This document shows positions 35,900 through 47,244 of a DNA stretch of 64,000 nucleotides, in pieces. The stretch comes from Enterobacter sp. kpr-6 (GTDB taxonomy: Bacteria; Pseudomonadota; Gammaproteobacteria; Enterobacterales; Enterobacteriaceae), in the NCBI RefSeq assembly GCF_900116015.1, contig NZ_FOYH01000001.1, positions 803,769-867,768 on the forward strand, given 5' to 3'. The notes under the pieces are model-generated. The model did not search any database, had not been told where the DNA came from, and worked only from the letters and a program-made list of their open reading frames with translations. Within the stretch, counting starts at the first letter, position 1. The number at the start of each line of letters is the position of its first letter. A program made the position numbers and the translations under genes.

Positions 35900-35958
35900 T
35901 CTTTAATTCCGATGTGAATCACCTCCTGCACGGTTATCCATGCAGGCAGGTAAAAAGG

Positions 35959-36702
35959 TTAATGACGAATCAGCATATACAGACGGAAAAGATAAATAAG
36001 TAGCACGGCAGAAATCATGTTGCTTAGCGTATTCGCCACTATCGCGCCTACCGTTGGCGTCAACGCCGCAAAGCTCGACGCAAACATCAGCAGCAGGGTT
36101 TTTGCCAGCAGCCAGCCCATAATCGCCGGTGCCACAAGGCGAATATTACTCCATGCCATACGCATACTGGCGCGCAGCGAGGCGAAAATACCCATCTTAT
36201 CCTGAACCAGCATGACCGGCGCAAAGGCCAGCACGACCGCCAGGATCACGCCAGGGACGACCACCAACATAATGCCAATCTGCACCAGCAGGGTGGTGAT
36301 AAAAACTAAAATAAACAGTTTCGGCAGAATCGGCGCACTGGCACCGATCGCGCGCAGCGCGCTTACACGATGCCCGGCAGAGACCAGTTGCACCAGCAGC
36401 AGCACGCCCCCGGCGAGAATGGCATTACCAATCAGCCCGGAAAACGTAGAAACCGCAGACGCGTGCAGCAGAACCTGTTGCTGCTCGGGCGTCATGTTCT
36501 GCACCATCTCCATCAGATCTGCGCTACCCGCCAGATTATCGCCTTCGCTTAAAATAGACAGTTGTTCTTCGGTAGGCGAAAACACGTGACCGAGCATGAC
36601 CGTAATAAACGCGCAAAGCAGAGCAATCAGCGCAATGGTGACAAACTGATTACGAAAGAAATTTCCCGTGTCACGGTAAACGGACTTCGCCGTGATTGAC
36701 AT
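35959..36702 (-). CDS. yciC: Inner-membrane protein YciC (UPF0259)
   Basis: 247 aa with about six hydrophobic segments ([41 protein letters not shown] at the start). Matches E. coli YciC, of unknown function. Gene order ompW-yciC-yciB is as in E. coli. Confidence 0.93.
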   Translation of the reverse strand: MSITAKSVYRDTGNFFRNQFVTIALIALLCAFITVMLGHVFSPTEEQLSILSEGDNLAGSADLMEMVQNMTPEQQQVLLHASAVSTFSGLIGNAILAGGVLLLVQLVSAGHRVSALRAIGASAPILPKLFILVFITTLLVQIGIMLVVVPGVILAVVLAFAPVMLVQDKMGIFASLRASMRMAWSNIRLVAPAIMGWLLAKTLLLMFASSFAALTPTVGAIVANTLSNMISAVLLIYLFRLYMLIRH

Positions 36703-37031
36703 GCCCTCTCCTTGAGTTATGCAGATGTTAATTCAGAGTGATTGTAGCGGGTGATTGTAACCTGGATGCCCTCTCAGTGGCAGCCTCAAGGCTTGTATGG
36801 AAAAGCATATCTTTGTAAAGCACCGCCCATTACGCCTGCAAAATAATCACTTTCATGAGTTATATGAAAATTGATATGAATTCGTAAAAACCATTTGTTC
36901 ATTGAATTAATAAAATTAACCCAGATCAATGAAGGTTACATTATCTGGGTAAATGTGAATTCAATAGATCACTTCCTACCTCAATTTGAGTATATTCTCC
37001 GCGCAATTAAAACCACAACAAAGGAGTGGAG
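36703..37031 (+). other. 329-bp yciC/ompW intergenic region
   Basis: AT-rich and without a gene. It should hold the divergent promoters of yciC and ompW; a FNR-like site is listed separately. Confidence 0.5.
36916..36929 (+). promoter_or_regulatory. FNR-like site of ompW
   Basis: TTAACCCAGATCAA fits the FNR consensus (TTGAT-N4-ATCAA) perfectly in the right arm and 3 of 5 in the left, 102 bp before the ompW start. E. coli ompW is FNR-regulated. Confidence 0.4.
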
Positions 37032-37667
37032 ATGAAGAAGTTAGCAGTGGCTGCGCTGTTCATGAGTGGTCTTAGCGGGAGTGCCCTGGCGCACGATGCG
37101 GGCGAATTTTTTATGCGTGCGGGTACAGCAACCGTGCGACCAACGGAAGGGTCGGACAGCGTTCTGGGTAATCTCGGTGGCTTTAACGTCAGTAACAACA
37201 CCCAGCTTGGGCTGACGTTCACTTATATGGCAACAGAAAACGTTGGGGTGGAGCTGTTGGCCGCCACGCCGTTCCGTCATAAAGTCGGTACCGGTCCTAC
37301 GGGGGATATTGCGACCGTACATCATTTACCGCCAACGCTGATGGCGCAGTGGTATTTCGGTGATGCCACCACCAAACTGCGTCCGTATATCGGCGCGGGT
37401 GTGAACTACACCACCTTCTTCGACGAAGACTTTAACGATAACGGCAAAGAAGCCGGTCTGAGCGATTTGAGTCTGGATGATTCATGGGGTCTGGCAGGGC
37501 AGGTAGGTCTGGATTACATGATTAACCCTGACTGGCTGATTAACATGTCTGTCTGGTACATGGATATCGACACTGACGTTCACTTCAAAGCCAATGGCGT
37601 CAATCAGACGGTCAGTACCCGTCTCGATCCGTGGGTCTTCATGTTTACCGCAGGTTATCGCTTCTGA
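37032..37667 (+). CDS. ompW: Outer-membrane protein OmpW
   Basis: 211 aa: signal peptide MKKLAVAALFMSGLSGSALA, then an 8-stranded barrel ending in the Phe terminus AGYRF needed for outer-membrane insertion. Follows E. coli OmpW (HDAGEFFMRAGTATVRPTEG, ATVHHLPPTLMAQWYFGDA). Forms a narrow hydrophobic channel. Start at the ATG after AAGGAGTGGAG rather than the GTG 6 bp upstream. Confidence 0.96.
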   Translation: MKKLAVAALFMSGLSGSALAHDAGEFFMRAGTATVRPTEGSDSVLGNLGGFNVSNNTQLGLTFTYMATENVGVELLAATPFRHKVGTGPTGDIATVHHLPPTLMAQWYFGDATTKLRPYIGAGVNYTTFFDEDFNDNGKEAGLSDLSLDDSWGLAGQVGLDYMINPDWLINMSVWYMDIDTDVHFKANGVNQTVSTRLDPWVFMFTAGYRF

Positions 37668-37675
37668 TGTGTTAA

Positions 37676-37699
37676 CGCACCGGGCACACGTCCGGTGCG
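37676..37699. terminator. Terminator between ompW and trpA
   Basis: CGCACCGG and CCGGTGCG form an 8-bp stem between the convergent genes. Confidence 0.7.
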
Positions 37700-37712
37700 T
37701 CATTCTCTTCTT

Positions 37713-38522
37713 TTATTGCGCAAACGTCGCTGCTTTCAGACTCTGCACAAACGCCTTCAGTTCATCCAGCATCGCCGCTGAGTTATCGAGATTTTTCTCG
37801 ATGATTTTCACAATGGCCGATCCCGAAATCGCGCCCGCCGCACCTGCCGCAAGCGCTGTTGATACCTGCGCAGGGGCAGAGATACCGAAGCCCTGCAAGG
37901 CCGGAGCCGCGTTGTACTCTTTCAGCTTCGCAATCAAATGATCCAGCGGCAGCGCGGTGGCGTTTTCCGCCCCGGTGACGCCGGCACGGGAGAGCAGATA
38001 GGTGTAGCCACGGCCATAAGAAGCAATCTGGCGCAGCAGATCGTCATCGGCATTCGGCGGGCAGATGAAAATCGGCGCGACATTGTGGCGCAGCGCCGCC
38101 TGGCGGAACGGTGCAGACTCTTCTACCGGCACATCCGCCACCAGCACCGAATCCACACCCGCTTTTTCACACTGGGCGTAAAACTCATCAATACCACGGC
38201 TGAAGACCAGATTGGCGTACATCAGCAGGCCAATCGGCATGGACGGATATTTCTGACGCACGGTTGCGATCATTTCAAAGCACTGCGCGGGCGTCACGCC
38301 TGCGGCAAAGGCGCGCAGCGTGGCGTTCTGAATGGTCGGGCCGTCAGCCAGCGGATCGGAGAAGGGGATGCCTAACTCCAGCGCATCGGCACCGGCTTCA
38401 ATCAGCGTATCAATGATTTTCAGCGACTGTTCAGGCGACGGATCGCCGAGGGTCACGAAGGGGACAAACGCGCCTTCCTTGCGTTCATTCAGGCGTGCAA
38501 ACAGGCTTTCATAACGTTCCAT
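37713..38522 (-). CDS. trpA: Tryptophan synthase alpha subunit TrpA
   Basis: 269 aa TIM barrel. Cleaves indole-3-glycerol phosphate to indole. Catalytic Glu in [10 protein letters not shown]...[16 protein letters not shown] is present. The start overlaps the trpB stop by 1 bp (TAATG), as in E. coli. Last gene of the operon. The yciG-F-E genes found between trpA and ompW in E. coli are missing here. Confidence 0.97.
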   Translation of the reverse strand: MERYESLFARLNERKEGAFVPFVTLGDPSPEQSLKIIDTLIEAGADALELGIPFSDPLADGPTIQNATLRAFAAGVTPAQCFEMIATVRQKYPSMPIGLLMYANLVFSRGIDEFYAQCEKAGVDSVLVADVPVEESAPFRQAALRHNVAPIFICPPNADDDLLRQIASYGRGYTYLLSRAGVTGAENATALPLDHLIAKLKEYNAAPALQGFGISAPAQVSTALAAGAAGAISGSAIVKIIEKNLDNSAAMLDELKAFVQSLKAATFAQ

Positions 38523-39715
38523 TACATTTCCCCTCGCGCTTTCAAAATATCGTGAACCGTAAAGATGTCTTTATCGCCGCGACCGGAGAGGTTAACCACC
38601 AGCAGCTGCTCTTTTTCTGGGTTGTCGCGCATCATTTTCAGGGCGTGCGCCAGAGCATGTGACGACTCCAGCGCCGGTATGATCCCTTCGCTGCGGCACA
38701 GCAGTTTGAAGGCATCAAGGGCTTCGTCATCGGTGATGGAAACGTAGTCTGCACGACCAATGCTATTCAGGTGCGCATGCTGCGGACCGACGGACGGGAA
38801 ATCAAGCCCCGCTGAAATCGAATAAGATTCTTCAATCTGCCCGTCTTCGGTTTGCATCATCGGCGATTTCATACCGAAATAGATGCCGACGCGACCATGC
38901 TTGAGCGGTGCGCCATGCTCACCGGATTCAATCCCATGTCCGGCAGGTTCCACCCCGATCAGGCCGACGCTGCTTTCTTCAATAAAATCAGCAAACATGC
39001 CGATGGCATTGGAACCGCCGCCAACGCAGGCGATAACCGCATCCGGCAGGCGACCCTCTTTTTCGAGGATCTGCGCTTTGGTTTCTTCGCCGATCATACG
39101 CTGGAATTCGCGCACAATGGTCGGGAACGGGTGCGGACCTGCGGCGGTGCCGAGCATGTAGTGCGCGGTATCGTAGCTGCCAGACCAGTCACGCAGCGCC
39201 TCGTTACAGGCGTCTTTCAGCGTGGCGGAACCGCTGTAAACCGGGATCACTTCCGCGCCCATCAGACGCATACGGAACACGTTCGGCGACTGGCGCTCCA
39301 CATCTTTCGCACCCATATAAATACGGCATTTCAGACCGAGCAGGGCGCTGGCGAGGGCTGAGGCCACGCCATGCTGACCAGCACCGGTTTCGGCGATGAT
39401 TTCGGTTTTACCCATTTTCTTTGCAAGCAAAGCCTGGCCCAGCACCTGGTTAGTCTTGTGCGCCCCACCGTGCAGCAAATCTTCACGTTTCAGATACAGC
39501 GTGGTCCGGGTGCCCGCAGTCAGATTCTGGCATTTGGTCAGGGCGGTCGGGCGACCGGCATAGTTTTTCAGCAGATCGGTAAACTGAGCCTGAAACTCAG
39601 GATCTTTTTGCGCGCTGACGAAGGCTTCTTCAAGCTGGCGCAGGGCTGGCATTAAAATCTGTGGCACATACATGCCGCCGAACTCGCCAAAATACGGATT
39701 CAGTAATGTTGTCAT
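38522..39715 (-). CDS. trpB: Tryptophan synthase beta subunit TrpB
   Basis: 397 aa from [16 protein letters not shown]. The PLP Lys is in [10 protein letters not shown] and the phosphate-binding loop in [10 protein letters not shown]. Joins indole and serine. It starts 11 bp after the trpC stop. Confidence 0.97.
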   Translation of the reverse strand: MTTLLNPYFGEFGGMYVPQILMPALRQLEEAFVSAQKDPEFQAQFTDLLKNYAGRPTALTKCQNLTAGTRTTLYLKREDLLHGGAHKTNQVLGQALLAKKMGKTEIIAETGAGQHGVASALASALLGLKCRIYMGAKDVERQSPNVFRMRLMGAEVIPVYSGSATLKDACNEALRDWSGSYDTAHYMLGTAAGPHPFPTIVREFQRMIGEETKAQILEKEGRLPDAVIACVGGGSNAIGMFADFIEESSVGLIGVEPAGHGIESGEHGAPLKHGRVGIYFGMKSPMMQTEDGQIEESYSISAGLDFPSVGPQHAHLNSIGRADYVSITDDEALDAFKLLCRSEGIIPALESSHALAHALKMMRDNPEKEQLLVVNLSGRGDKDIFTVHDILKARGEM

Positions 39716-39726
39716 TGTCATGTTCC

Positions 39727-41091
39727 TTAATAGGCGCGCAGCGTGCGAAACACCGAGGCCAGTTTGCTGGCATCTTTGATACCCGGTTGAGACTCTACGC
39801 CTGAATTAAAATCAAGTCCGGCACAGCCCGTTTGCGCGGCTTGCACACAGTTGTCGGCACTGAGGCCGCCTGCGAGCAGCACATTGCTCAGATCCTGTCC
39901 GGTCAGTAACGACCAGTCGAAGCGCTCACCGCTGCCGCCCTGACCGTTATCGAAAACATATTTATCCACGTGACTGAGATCGCGCGCGGGCAGGGTGGTA
40001 GCCACGCTCAGCGCTTTCCAGATCTGAATCTTCGCGGGAAGCGCCGCGCGAAGCGCATCAATGTAAGCCTGATCTTCATCACCGTGCAGCTGCACCGCGG
40101 TCAGCGCCAGTTGTTCAGCTTTCGCGACCACCATCGGCAGCGGCGCATTGCGGAATACGCCCACGTAATGCAGCCCCGGTACGGCTTCGGTAATTAACAG
40201 CGCCTGTTCATCGGTGATCACCCGTGGCGACGAGGGAACAAAAATCAGCCCGCCGTAATATGCGCCCGCGTCATATGCCGCCTGTGCATCCTCAATACGC
40301 GTCAGACCGCAGACTTTGTTTTCGCCCAGCAGCACCCGCTGCACGGCGGTATTGAGATCGTCCTGCTCCATCAGCGCCGAGCCAATCAGAAAACCGTTAG
40401 CGAAGTGGCTTAATTCGCGCACCTGCGCATAGGTATTAATGCCGGACTCGCTGATCACCGTCACGCCTGCGCCGAGGCGAGGGGCAAGCTGGCGGGTACG
40501 ATTAAGATCGATGGAGAGATCGCGCAAATCGCGGTTGTTAATGCCGACCACTTTCGCGTTCAGCGCAATGGCGCGCTCCAGCTCTTCTTCGTTACTCACT
40601 TCCGTCAGCACGCCCATATCCAGGCTGTGGGCAACGGCGGCAAGCTGGCGATACTGCTCGTCGTCGAGCACGGAGAGCATCAGCAGGCAGGCGTCAGCCT
40701 GGTAATAGCGCGCCAGGTAAATCTGGTACGCATCAATGATGAAATCTTTGCACAGGATCGGTTGCGTTGCGATCTGGCTGACGATGGGCAGAAAATCAAA
40801 ACTGCCCTGGAAATACTTTTCGTCCGTTAATACGGAAATGGCCGAAGCGTGATGTTTATAGACCTCTGCAATGCGCGCCGGGTCAAAATCATCACGGATG
40901 ACGCCTTTCGACGGCGAGGCCTTTTTGCACTCAAGAATGAAAGCAGTCCGTGCGCCCTGTAAGGCGTCATAAAAGCGGCGCGTAGTCGGGACCACTTCAT
41001 TCTGAAAACTGGTCAGCGGCTGTTGTTCTTTACGGGCGGCGACCCAAATCGCCTTATCTGCGACGATTTTCGCTAAAACGGTTTCCATCAT
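39727..41091 (-). CDS. trpC: Indole-3-glycerol phosphate synthase / PRA isomerase TrpC(F)
   Basis: 454 aa bifunctional protein. The N-terminal IGPS barrel ([24 protein letters not shown]) and C-terminal phosphoribosylanthranilate isomerase barrel ([46 protein letters not shown]) are both complete, the fusion typical of enterics. Start is adjacent to the trpGD stop. Confidence 0.97.
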   Translation of the reverse strand: MMETVLAKIVADKAIWVAARKEQQPLTSFQNEVVPTTRRFYDALQGARTAFILECKKASPSKGVIRDDFDPARIAEVYKHHASAISVLTDEKYFQGSFDFLPIVSQIATQPILCKDFIIDAYQIYLARYYQADACLLMLSVLDDEQYRQLAAVAHSLDMGVLTEVSNEEELERAIALNAKVVGINNRDLRDLSIDLNRTRQLAPRLGAGVTVISESGINTYAQVRELSHFANGFLIGSALMEQDDLNTAVQRVLLGENKVCGLTRIEDAQAAYDAGAYYGGLIFVPSSPRVITDEQALLITEAVPGLHYVGVFRNAPLPMVVAKAEQLALTAVQLHGDEDQAYIDALRAALPAKIQIWKALSVATTLPARDLSHVDKYVFDNGQGGSGERFDWSLLTGQDLSNVLLAGGLSADNCVQAAQTGCAGLDFNSGVESQPGIKDASKLASVFRTLRAY

Positions 41092-42687
41092 TTACCCTCT
41101 TGCCGCAAGTGCGGTCACTTTGTCGTAAGCTGCACCGCTTCGCAGCACATCCAGGACTTTTTGCGCATTGGCCTGTAAATCTTCCTGACCGTGCAGACGC
41201 ATCAGCATGGCAACGTTCGCGGCGACAGCGGCCTCATGGGCGGCCTCACCTTTACCTTGTAATAAGCGCGTCAGAATGTCACGGTTTTCTTCCGGCGTGC
41301 CGCCCGCCAGTTGCTCCTGATGATACGGCGTCAGGCCAAAATCGGTGGCGGTAAGCTGGTAGCTTTTGATTTCGCCGTCACACAGTTCAGCGACCACGGT
41401 AGGCGCATGCAGTGAAACTTCATCCATACCGCCGCTGTGTACCACAGCGGCACGTTGATAACCCAGCACGCGCAGCGTTTCGGCAATCGGCAGCACCAGT
41501 TCCGGGCTGTAGACGCCAATCAGCGCCAGCGGCGGATGCGCCGGGTTAATCAGCGGCCCTAACACGTTAAACAGCGTGCGGGTTTTCAGTTGCTGGCGTA
41601 CCGGCATGGCGTGACGGAAGCCGGTGTGATACTTCGGCGCGAACAGGAAGCAGACACCCAGCTCGTCCAGCGCATGACGGGATTTATCGGCGTTCATGTC
41701 GAGATTAATGCCAAACGCCGCCAGCAGATCGGACGAACCCGATTTGCTCGACACGCTGCGGTTGCCGTGTTTGGCGACTTTCAGCCCGCAGGCCGCGGCG
41801 ACAAAGGCGCTGGCAGTTGAAATATTGATGCTGTTGCTGCCGTCACCGCCGGTACCCACGATATCGGCAAACGCATAATCCGGACGCGGGAACGGAGCCG
41901 CGTTTTCAAGCAATGCGGTAGCTGCCCCGGCGATTTCATTCGGGTGCTCGCCGCGAATTTTCATGCTCACCAGCGCTGCAGCCAGTTGTTCTGGCTTCAG
42001 CTCGCCGCGCACAACGGCGGAGAAAAGCTGGTGGCTTTCCTGCTGGCTGAGCGTCTGCGCCTGGTAGAGTTTTTCCAGAATCGGTTGCAGGGTGTTGCTC
42101 TGGGCCAGTTTCTGTTGTGCCCAGGCCAGCGTCTGCTCCAGCAGGCGCGCGCCCTGAGTCGTCAGGATGGATTCCGGGTGAAACTGGAAGCCGACCACGC
42201 GATCCGCATCATGACGCACCGCCATCACCATGCCGTTGAAATGGGCATTGATGGTCAGGCCCGCCGGAATGTTGCTGCCCACCAGCGAGTGATAGCGCGC
42301 CACCGGCAGCGGGTTGCTCAGCCCGGCGAACATCGCCTGACCGTCATGTTCAATGCTCGACGCTTTACCGTGCAGGATCTCTCCGGCCTGGCCGACATAA
42401 CCGCCGTAGGCTTCGACAATCGCCTGATGCCCCAGACAGATGCCGATAATCGGCAGCTTGCCGCGCATGCGGGTCAGCAGCTCCGGCATGCAGCCCGCTT
42501 CAGACGGTGCGCCGGGTCCGGGTGAAAGCATCAGCACCGGATTTTCCATCGTTGCCAGGCGGTCGATCAGCGTCTGTGCCGGAACGTGATTGCGGTAGAT
42601 CACCACGTTGTGCCCGCTGGCACGCAACTGGTCAGCGAGGTTGTAAGTGAAGGAATCGATATTATCGAGCAGCAGAATGTCAGCCAT
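41092..42687 (-). CDS. trpD: Anthranilate synthase glutaminase / phosphoribosyltransferase TrpGD
   Basis: 531 aa fusion. The glutamine amidotransferase domain has the nucleophile in [15 protein letters not shown] and His-Glu in [10 protein letters not shown]; the phosphoribosyltransferase domain from ~200 has [16 protein letters not shown]. The TrpG-TrpD fusion is typical of E. coli and close relatives. Overlaps trpE by 1 bp. Confidence 0.97.
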   Translation of the reverse strand: MADILLLDNIDSFTYNLADQLRASGHNVVIYRNHVPAQTLIDRLATMENPVLMLSPGPGAPSEAGCMPELLTRMRGKLPIIGICLGHQAIVEAYGGYVGQAGEILHGKASSIEHDGQAMFAGLSNPLPVARYHSLVGSNIPAGLTINAHFNGMVMAVRHDADRVVGFQFHPESILTTQGARLLEQTLAWAQQKLAQSNTLQPILEKLYQAQTLSQQESHQLFSAVVRGELKPEQLAAALVSMKIRGEHPNEIAGAATALLENAAPFPRPDYAFADIVGTGGDGSNSINISTASAFVAAACGLKVAKHGNRSVSSKSGSSDLLAAFGINLDMNADKSRHALDELGVCFLFAPKYHTGFRHAMPVRQQLKTRTLFNVLGPLINPAHPPLALIGVYSPELVLPIAETLRVLGYQRAAVVHSGGMDEVSLHAPTVVAELCDGEIKSYQLTATDFGLTPYHQEQLAGGTPEENRDILTRLLQGKGEAAHEAAVAANVAMLMRLHGQEDLQANAQKVLDVLRSGAAYDKVTALAARG

Positions 42688-44249
42688 CAGAACGTCTCCT
42701 GAGCGTGGTGCGCGGTGGCAATGGCGCGCAGGACAGCGCGGGCTTTGTTACGGGTTTCATCAGCTTCAGACTGCGGGACAGAATCCAGCACCACGCCTGC
42801 GCCCGCCTGGACGGTGGCGATGCCGTTTTCGACATACGCGGAGCGGATCACGATGCAGGTATCCAGATCGCCGTGGGCGGTAAAATAGCCCACCGCACCG
42901 CCGTAGCTGCCGCGACGGGAACCTTCGGCGCTGGCGATCAGTTGCATGGCGCGCACTTTCGGCGCACCGCTGAGGGTGCCCATATTCATACAGGCGCGGT
43001 AAGCGTGCAGGGCGTCGAGGTCATGACGCAATTCACCCACCACGCGGGAAACGAGGTGCATTACAAACGAGTAGCGATCCACTTTGGTCAAATCGGCAAC
43101 GTAGCGGCTGCCCGGCGTGCAGATACGCGCCAGATCGTTACGCGCCAGATCCACCAGCATCAGGTGTTCAGAGAGCTCTTTATGATCGGTGCGCATCTCC
43201 AGTTCAATGCGGCTGTCGAGATCGCGGTCAAGAGAGCCGTCAGCACGACGACCGCGCGGACGTGTTCCGGCAATCGGGTAGATCTCAATCTGCCGGGAAG
43301 TGGCGTCGTATTTCAGCGAGCTTTCCGGCGATGCACCAAACAGGGTGAAATCGGCATCCTGCATGAAGAACATGTACGGGCTGGGATTGCTTTTTTTCAG
43401 CACATCGTAGGCGGCGAGCGGTGACGGGCAGGGCAGCGAGAAGCGGCGTGACGGCACGACCTGGAAAATTTCACCGGCGCGAATCGCTTTTTGCATGTTG
43501 CGCACTACCGCGCCGAATTCATCGTCACTCTGGTTACATTCGCAACGCATTGACGGAACGGATTCTACCGGCAGGGCGGCAGGGATCTCATGCAACTGAT
43601 CGCGTAATTGCGCGATACGCTGCGTCAGGCGGGCTTTCTCGGTGGCTTCCGGGGTAAACAGGCTTGCCTGAATGCGGGTGTGCTGCTTCTGGTGATCGAT
43701 AACCAGCAGCGTTTCTGCAAGGTAAAAACAGTAATCCGGGCAGCGGTTATCCTGATTCAGCGCGGGTAATTCTTCAAACCCGGCGACCAGGTCATAGGCG
43801 AAAAGGCCGCCGAAAAACATCGCTTCACGCTCATCGGCAGGCACGGTAACCAGCGTCTGCAACAGGCGGAAAGTATCAAACACTGACAGCGAGCACAGGC
43901 GGGCGTCTTCGTCCAGCAGAGCACTTACCGCCGGGAAGCGCAACACGCGACCCTCAGGCGTGACGGTATTTTCCACGCCCGCAGGCAGGGCGGCATCAAG
44001 CAGCGGCAGGAGAGATGCACCGTTGCGGGTGAATGCATTAATAGTGACAGTGTCACCTAAAGCGGTAATGCGCAGCGCGCTGTCGACTAACAGCAGGCTT
44101 TTTAAATCGTTTTTGCTGTCAATATCGGCGGATTCAAGCAACAGCGTTGCCGGGCGCGCGCCACAAATCTGATGAAAGAGGGCCGTCGGGTTCTCCCGGT
44201 AAACGGCATCATCAGTGAGAAGCTCCAGTGCTGGTTTTTGCGTTTGCAT
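42687..44249 (-). CDS. trpE: Anthranilate synthase component I TrpE
   Basis: 520 aa, as in E. coli, from [11 protein letters not shown]. The feedback site [11 protein letters not shown] and the chorismate-binding motifs ([44 protein letters not shown]) are present. First structural gene of the trp operon, behind leader and attenuator. Confidence 0.97.
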   Translation of the reverse strand: MQTQKPALELLTDDAVYRENPTALFHQICGARPATLLLESADIDSKNDLKSLLLVDSALRITALGDTVTINAFTRNGASLLPLLDAALPAGVENTVTPEGRVLRFPAVSALLDEDARLCSLSVFDTFRLLQTLVTVPADEREAMFFGGLFAYDLVAGFEELPALNQDNRCPDYCFYLAETLLVIDHQKQHTRIQASLFTPEATEKARLTQRIAQLRDQLHEIPAALPVESVPSMRCECNQSDDEFGAVVRNMQKAIRAGEIFQVVPSRRFSLPCPSPLAAYDVLKKSNPSPYMFFMQDADFTLFGASPESSLKYDATSRQIEIYPIAGTRPRGRRADGSLDRDLDSRIELEMRTDHKELSEHLMLVDLARNDLARICTPGSRYVADLTKVDRYSFVMHLVSRVVGELRHDLDALHAYRACMNMGTLSGAPKVRAMQLIASAEGSRRGSYGGAVGYFTAHGDLDTCIVIRSAYVENGIATVQAGAGVVLDSVPQSEADETRNKARAVLRAIATAHHAQETF

Positions 44250-44272
44250 AATCGTTCTCATTAATTTTGTTC

Positions 44273-44301
44273 AAAAAAAAGCCCGCTCAGTCAGGCGGGC
44301 C
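44273..44301 (-). terminator. trp attenuator terminator
   Basis: On the minus strand GCCCGCCTGACTGAGCGGGC is followed by eight T. It lies 33 bp after the trpL stop and is the 3:4 terminator of trp attenuation. Confidence 0.93.
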
Positions 44302-44333
44302 GGGGTATCTGTTTGCTTAACGCAGACGTTAAC

Positions 44334-44390
44334 TCACTGCCCAATACAGGGAGTGCGCCACCAGCGGTTAAGAGTAGAATGTGCAGTCAT
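44334..44390 (-). CDS. trpL: trp leader peptide TrpL
   Basis: 18-aa peptide MTAHSTLNRWWRTPCIGQ with tandem Trp codons. Ribosome stalling at them under tryptophan shortage favours the antiterminator and lets transcription into trpE. The sequence differs from the 14-aa E. coli peptide apart from the shared WWRT core. The region after the Trp codons can pair as in the E. coli 1:2, 2:3 and 3:4 hairpins. Confidence 0.93.
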   Translation of the reverse strand: MTAHSTLNRWWRTPCIGQ

Positions 44391-44418
44391 TTCCAGATAC
44401 CTCGTTTGCGTGAACTTG

Positions 44419-44453
44419 CGTACTAGTTAACTGGTTCGAAGAGGTAAAGTCAA
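44419..44453 (-). promoter_or_regulatory. trp promoter and TrpR operator
   Basis: Minus strand: -35 TTGACT (complement of 44448-44453), 17-bp spacer, -10 TTAACT (complement of 44425-44430). The near-palindromic operator CGAACCAGTTAACTAGTACG covers the -10, one base from the E. coli TrpR site. Confidence 0.95.
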
Positions 44454-44529
44454 CCCCCTGATTTCAGAAATTCATCATCACCCGTTATGATAGAGCAGAA
44501 ATTTCATTTATAGCCCAACCGGAGCCGCC

Positions 44530-45411
44530 TTGAGCGATACGAATTACGCAGTCATTTACGATTTACATTCACATACTCTCGCCTCAGACGGACTGCTGAC
44601 TCCTGAAGAACTGGTGCATCGCGCGGTAGCGATGCGCGTTGGCACGCTGGCTATTACCGATCACGACACCACGGCGTCCATCCCCGCAGCCCAGGCCGAA
44701 ATTGACCGCGCCGGACTGCCCCTGACGCTGATTACCGGCGTGGAAATCTCCACGCTCTGGGAAAATCACGAGATCCACATTGTGGGCCTGAATATTGATA
44801 TCACCCATCCGGCGATGTGCACGCTGCTGGACGAGCAAAAAGAACGCCGTCAGCAGCGGGCGCGCCTGATTGCTGAACGACTGGAAAAAGCGCACATCCC
44901 CGGCGCATGGGAAGGCGCGCAGGCGCTGGCCAACGGTGGAGCGGTAACGCGCGGTCATTTTGCCCGTTTTCTGGTGGCTAACGGCAAGGCAAACAACGTG
45001 GCAGATGTGTTCAAAAAATATCTGGCGCGCGGGAAAACCGGATACGTTCCTCCTCAGTGGTGTACAATAAAACAAGCTATTGATGTGATTCATCATTCTG
45101 GCGGAAAGGCTGTTATCGCCCATCCGGGGCGTTACGATCTGAGCGCTAAATGGCTGAAAAGACTGCTGGCACACTTTGCCGAACAAGGCGGTGAAGCGAT
45201 GGAAGTTTCACAATGTCAGCAGGCACCCAATGAGCGCACCCAGCTTGCCGCCTACGCGCAACAGTTTGGTTTGATGGCGTCGCAGGGATCTGATTTTCAT
45301 CAGCCCTGCCCGTGGATCGAACTGGGCCGTAAGCTCTGGTTACCGGCAGGTGTGGAAGGGGTGTGGCAGTTGTGGGAACAGCCACAGAACACCAACGAGA
45401 GGGAAGTATGA
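44530..45411 (+). CDS. rnm: RNase AM (Rnm, YciV), PHP-domain exonuclease
   Basis: A 293-aa PHP phosphoesterase. Metal ligands are in YDLHSHTLASDG, ITDHDTT, GVEIS, HPGRYDLS and GSDFH. E. coli Rnm (YciV) is a 5'-3' exonuclease that also matures 23S rRNA and acts on 3',5'-nucleotide bisphosphates. The start is TTG at 44530, preceded by GGAGCCGCC; no ATG is in a suitable place. The stop overlaps yciO by 4 bp. Confidence 0.93.
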   Translation: MSDTNYAVIYDLHSHTLASDGLLTPEELVHRAVAMRVGTLAITDHDTTASIPAAQAEIDRAGLPLTLITGVEISTLWENHEIHIVGLNIDITHPAMCTLLDEQKERRQQRARLIAERLEKAHIPGAWEGAQALANGGAVTRGHFARFLVANGKANNVADVFKKYLARGKTGYVPPQWCTIKQAIDVIHHSGGKAVIAHPGRYDLSAKWLKRLLAHFAEQGGEAMEVSQCQQAPNERTQLAAYAQQFGLMASQGSDFHQPCPWIELGRKLWLPAGVEGVWQLWEQPQNTNEREV

Positions 45412-46028
45412 GTCAGTTTTTTTATATCCACCCGGACAACCCGCAGCCGCGTCTGATTAACCAGGCGGTTGAGATTGTGCGCAAAGGCGGGGTGATCGTG
45501 TATCCCACCGATTCCGGCTATGCGCTGGGTTGTAAAATCGAAGATAAAGGCGCGATGGAGCGGATTTGCCGCATCCGTCAGTTACCCGACGGGCACAACT
45601 TCACGCTGATGTGCCGCGATCTGTCGGAACTGTCGACCTACGCGTTTGTTGATAACGTGGCGTTTCGTCTGATCAAGAACAACACACCCGGCAATTACAC
45701 ATTTATTTTAAAAGGCACCAAAGAAGTGCCGCGCCGCCTGTTGCAGGAAAAACGTAAAACCATCGGTCTGCGCGTGCCGTCGAATCCGATTGCGCTGATG
45801 CTGCTGGAAACGCTGGGCGAGCCGATGCTGTCCACCTCGCTGATGCTGCCGGGCAGCGAGTTTACCGAGTCGGACCCGGAAGAGATTAAAGATCGTCTGG
45901 AGAAACATGTTGAGCTGGTGATCCACGGCGGCTATCTGGGCCAGCAGCCGACCACGGTGGTTGATCTCACCGACGATGCGCCGGTGGTGATCCGCGAAGG
46001 CGTGGGCGACGTCAAACCTTTCCTCTGA
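45408..46028 (+). CDS. yciO: YciO, Sua5/YrdC family protein
   Basis: A 206-aa YrdC-fold protein (VYPTDSGYALGCKIEDKGAMERICRIR, HNFTLMCRDLSELS). Related to TsaC, which makes threonylcarbamoyl-AMP for tRNA t6A, but E. coli YciO cannot be assumed to replace TsaC. ATG overlaps the rnm stop (ATGA). Confidence 0.93.
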   Translation: MSQFFYIHPDNPQPRLINQAVEIVRKGGVIVYPTDSGYALGCKIEDKGAMERICRIRQLPDGHNFTLMCRDLSELSTYAFVDNVAFRLIKNNTPGNYTFILKGTKEVPRRLLQEKRKTIGLRVPSNPIALMLLETLGEPMLSTSLMLPGSEFTESDPEEIKDRLEKHVELVIHGGYLGQQPTTVVDLTDDAPVVIREGVGDVKPFL

Positions 46029-46259
46029 TCACCTTTCTCTGCCCGGCAAGCGCGCGCTTGCCGGGCCTGCATAATTTGCACAGGCGCGTGCGCGTGTATA
46101 GAAGCATTTGCGGCGAAATTCATGTAGTATGTGCGGCCACATGAAATAAGGCGCGTTTTTTACGCCATGATTTTACATAGCAGCGAGAGGGGTTTTCCGG
46201 TCTCGCTGTTTTTGCAAGTCTCCAAGACGCCTGTGAAGGCGACACCTGAAGGAAGCTCT

Positions 46260-47156
46260 ATGAGCGAGAAATTACAGAAAGTGCTGGCGCGTGCTGGCCA
46301 CGGTTCACGCCGTGAAATTGAAACCATTATTCAGGCCGGACGCGTCAGCGTGGACGGCAAAATCGCAACCCTGGGCGACCGCGTTGACGTTACCCCGGCG
46401 TTGAAAATTCGTATCGACGGACATCTTATTTCTGTTAAAGAATCCGTGGAACAAATCTGCCGCGTGCTGGCGTATTACAAGCCGGAAGGCGAGCTCTGTA
46501 CCCGTAACGATCCGGAAGGTCGCCCGACCGTATTTGATCGTCTGCCTAAACTTCGCGGCGCGCGCTGGATTGCGGTAGGGCGTCTTGACGTCAATACCTG
46601 CGGCCTGCTGCTGTTCACCACCGATGGTGAACTCGCGAACCGCCTGATGCACCCGAGCCGTGAAGTTGAGCGTGAATATGCGGTGCGTGTTTTTGGTCAG
46701 GTTGAAGACAGCAAAGTGCGCGATCTGGCGCGCGGCGTACAGCTTGAAGACGGCCCGGCGGCGTTTAAAACCATCAAATTCAGCGGTGGTGAAGGCATTA
46801 ACCAGTGGTACAACGTCACCCTGACCGAAGGGCGCAACCGCGAAGTGCGTCGTCTGTGGGAAGCGGTGGGCGTGCAGGTAAGTCGTCTGATCCGTGTCCG
46901 TTATGGTGACATTCCGCTGCCGAAAGGCCTGCCTCGCGGCGGTTATACCGAACTGGATCTGGCGCAAACCAACTACCTGCGCGAACTGGTGGAGTTACCG
47001 GCGGAAACCGAATCCAAAGTGGCGGTTGAAAAAGATCGTCGCCGCCTGAAAGCCAATCAGATCCGCCGTGCGGTGAAACGTCACAGCCAGACAAGCAGTC
47101 CGCGTCCGGCATCCAGCAATCGCCGCTCAAGCACGCGTAATAAAAGCAACGGATAA
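46260..47156 (+). CDS. rluB: 23S rRNA pseudouridine-2605 synthase RluB
   Basis: 298 aa from [21 protein letters not shown]: an S4 RNA-binding domain, then the RsuA-type catalytic domain with the Asp in [14 protein letters not shown] basic, Ser/Arg-rich tail ([23 protein letters not shown]) ends the protein. The frame is open upstream to 46131 but GAAGGAAGCTCT marks this start. Confidence 0.95.
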   Translation: MSEKLQKVLARAGHGSRREIETIIQAGRVSVDGKIATLGDRVDVTPALKIRIDGHLISVKESVEQICRVLAYYKPEGELCTRNDPEGRPTVFDRLPKLRGARWIAVGRLDVNTCGLLLFTTDGELANRLMHPSREVEREYAVRVFGQVEDSKVRDLARGVQLEDGPAAFKTIKFSGGEGINQWYNVTLTEGRNREVRRLWEAVGVQVSRLIRVRYGDIPLPKGLPRGGYTELDLAQTNYLRELVELPAETESKVAVEKDRRRLKANQIRRAVKRHSQTSSPRPASSNRRSSTRNKSNG

Positions 47157-47160
47157 GCAT

Positions 47161-47192
47161 AAAAATGGCGGCTAATTAGCCGCCATTTTTTA
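47161..47192. terminator. Terminator between rluB and btuR
   Basis: AAAAATGGCGGCTAA and TTAGCCGCCATTTTT form a perfect hairpin with A and T tracts, serving both convergent genes. Confidence 0.9.
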
Positions 47193-47244
47193 TTGCACCA
47201 ACAGGTGACGTAACGTCACCTGTGTTGAACCTCAGTAATCAATC

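Noticed and set aside
46131..46259. N-terminal extension of RluB
   Set aside because: The upstream part has no family similarity. GAAGGAAGC and the conserved MSEKLQKVL mark the inner start.
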